From: Chloroflexota bacterium
GTDB taxonomy: Bacteria; Chloroflexota; Limnocylindria; Limnocylindrales; CSP1-4
Direction of reading: 5' to 3'
DNA: 6,150 nucleotides
NCBI GenBank assembly: GCA_021786915.1
Contig: JAJYMP010000690.1
Span: 1 to 6,150 of the forward strand
Shown here: positions 4,971 through 6,150 of the stretch, in pieces
Position numbering within the stretch: position 1 is the first letter of the stretch
Layout: every line of letters begins with the position of its first letter
Notes under the pieces: generated by a model
Told to the model about the DNA's origin: nothing
What the model saw: the letters and a program-made list of their open reading frames with translations, nothing else
Database searches by the model: none
Translations under genes and position numbers: made by a program

Positions 4971-6150
4971 CTACTTGATGCCAGCTGCGGTGCAGACCGA
5001 CTGACCCACCGCGGTGCAGAGGTCGGACACGGAGACGAACTGGTCCTTGATGACCGTCGACTCCATGTTCGCGGCGTTGACCCACATCGGGGTGAGGAGC
5101 AGCGCCGGCTCCGTGGTCGCGGAGTTCGTCGGGTCAGTCGTGGTGCCGTTCAGCAGGGAGGCCGGCGGCGTCTGGCCTGCGCGCAGGTAGGTGGCGAGTG
5201 CCACGGCGGCCTGCGCCTCGATGTAGATCGGCTTGTAGACCGAGCCGCACTGGAAGCCCTGGAGCACGTACTCCATGCCCTGGAGCGTGGCGTCCTGGCC
5301 GGTGGTCGGGATCTTCTTGGCGGGCACGCCGGCCGCCTTGAGGGCGGTGATCACCGCACCAGCGAGGCCGTCGTTGGCCTCGATCGTGGCGTTGATCTCC
5401 GGGTGGGCCGTGAAGGCCTGCTGGAAGATGGCGCCGCCCTTGGCATTGTCCCAGCCGGGGGCAATCTGCTCGCCGACGAGCGTCATGCCCGCGCTGTTGG
5501 TAGCGCCGGCCTTCACCTGGGCGACCGCTTGGCCCCAGACAACGTTGTTGTAGCCCTTGGCGAAGTCGATGGCGTTGGGGTCAGTGTCCTGGCCGCCGTC
5601 GAGCGTGAACACCTTCGGGCTGCTGACGCCCCAGTCGGTGACGCACTGCATGAAGCCCTGCCCGATAAGCTTGCCGACCTGCACGTTGTCGAAACTTACG
5701 TAGTACGTGCTGGTCCCCTGGAAGGTGGCCCGGTCGTAGCTGATCATCGGGATGCCAGCCTGTGCCGCCGCGGCCTGGATCTGATTGCCTGTTGTGCTGT
5801 CGATCGGGTCGACGAGCAGGACCTTGGCCCCAGCCGTGATGGCGGCCTGCGCGAGGGCTAGCTCGGTCGTGGTCGTGCCGGCCGCGTTCTGGATCGAGTA
5901 GTCCGTTGACGCATAGCCGGCAGCGGCGAAGGCCTTCTTCAGGTACGGGAGGTCATACGACGTGTACCGGGCCGACGAGGTCGTGTCCGGCAGGATGACG
6001 GCGACGCTGCCCTTGCCGGCCGAGTAGATGCTCGACAGCTGGGACATCGCTGAGAACGAGGCGTCGAACGACGCCGGGCTGAGGCTGCCAGAGGCGGCCG
6101 ACGCGGAGGGCGCCGACGCGGAGGGCGCCGACGAGGGCGCGATGCTGGGA
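4971..6150 (-). CDS. xylF: Xylose-type ABC transporter substrate-binding protein (N-terminus beyond window)
   Basis: Extracytoplasmic sugar-binding subunit, probably a lipoprotein tethered outside the membrane. The frame is open from the stop (TAG, - strand, 4971-4973) to the window edge, giving at least 392 residues; the Met at 6047 is internal, because the upstream ~34 codons encode a Ser/Ala/Pro linker typical of the stretch after a lipobox Cys. The signal peptide and lipobox are not in the window. Counting from that Met, the mature fold starts at GSVAVILPDTTSSARY (13-28). XylF-like motifs are LLVDPIDS (77-84), SYDR (103-106), YYVSFDNVQVG (115-125), ANDGLAGAVITAL (224-236) and TTGQDATLQGMEYV (248-261); the YDR, ND and GQDA elements match sugar-contacting positions in E. 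coli XylF. Cysteines at 135, 267, 344 and 352 could form two disulfides outside the cell. It is the first gene of the importer operon seen here. Xylose is the best guess for substrate given xylAB opposite; another pentose is possible. Confidence 0.93.
   Translation of the reverse strand, partial: PSIAPSSAPSASAPSASAASGSLSPASFDASFSAMSQLSSIYSAGKGSVAVILPDTTSSARYTSYDLPYLKKAFAAAGYASTDYSIQNAAGTTTTELALAQAAITAGAKVLLVDPIDSTTGNQIQAAAAQAGIPMISYDRATFQGTSTYYVSFDNVQVGKLIGQGFMQCVTDWGVSSPKVFTLDGGQDTDPNAIDFAKGYNNVVWGQAVAQVKAGATNSAGMTLVGEQIAPGWDNAKGGAIFQQAFTAHPEINATIEANDGLAGAVITALKAAGVPAKKIPTTGQDATLQGMEYVLQGFQCGSVYKPIYIEAQAAVALATYLRAGQTPPASLLNGTTTDPTNSATTEPALLLTPMWVNAANMESTVIKDQFVSVSDLCTAVGQSVCTAAGIK
6100..6129. 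repeat. Two perfect tandem copies of a 15-bp unit in the binding-protein linker
   Basis: Bases 6100-6114 and 6115-6129 are identical (GACGCGGAGGGCGCC), and a shortened, imperfect third copy begins at 6130. The unit is a multiple of 3 and, on the - strand, codes for a five-residue APSAS-type repeat in the flexible linker between the presumed lipid anchor and the sugar-binding domain. The length may vary between strains by replication slippage without breaking the frame (inference). Confidence 0.85.

Noticed and set aside
4857..5861. Open frame on the + strand (334 codons) opposite the binding-protein and start of the ATPase gene
   Set aside because: Composition is that of an antisense shadow; the - strand genes carry all the conserved motifs, and it crosses the boundary of two real genes.
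4971..6047. Taking the Met at 6047 as the start of the binding protein
   Set aside because: It would give an exported protein with no signal peptide, and the frame continues open upstream as a linker typical of lipoproteins, so the gene runs out of the window.

Overview
The window is a D-xylose catabolism and uptake locus from a high-GC Gram-positive, almost certainly an actinobacterium. This rests on the very high GC content with strongly G/C-biased third codon positions, the actinobacterial style of the sugar-binding protein (Ser/Ala/Pro linker, motifs such as YVSFDN and ANDGLAGA), and an ATPase with a single ABC domain. A xylan-degrading lineage such as Cellulomonadaceae or Promicromonosporaceae would fit, but the genus cannot be fixed from sequence reading alone.

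Layout: on the + strand, the last ~299 codons of xylA (xylose isomerase; its 5' end lies before the window) are followed after 4 bases by a complete xylB (xylulokinase, 906-2402). On the - strand, facing them, is an ABC importer operon read from right to left: a xylose-type substrate-binding lipoprotein (4971 to beyond 6150, N-terminus cut by the window edge), a single-domain ATPase (4024-4878) and a membrane permease (2716-4020). The two operons converge on a 313-base gap (2403-2715). That gap holds a both-ends-truncated remnant of an ISL3-type transposase, essentially only its N-terminal zinc-finger domain.

How it works together: the binding protein captures the pentose (most likely xylose) outside the cell, and the permease and ATPase import it. 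XylA then isomerises xylose to xylulose, and XylB phosphorylates it to xylulose-5-phosphate for the pentose phosphate pathway. No regulator and no operon promoter is inside the window; both promoters must lie outside its ends.

Points of note: a perfect 14-bp all-G:C hairpin, made of two copies of a 12-base palindrome, between the binding-protein and ATPase genes; a step in base composition between xylAB and the permease/ATPase genes, located at the transposase scar; an E. coli-type (class II) xylose isomerase in an apparent actinobacterium; and a 15-bp tandem repeat in the linker of the binding protein. I do not see a previously undescribed system. The window is a recognisable sugar-utilisation locus with an IS scar and a few regulatory details worth checking.
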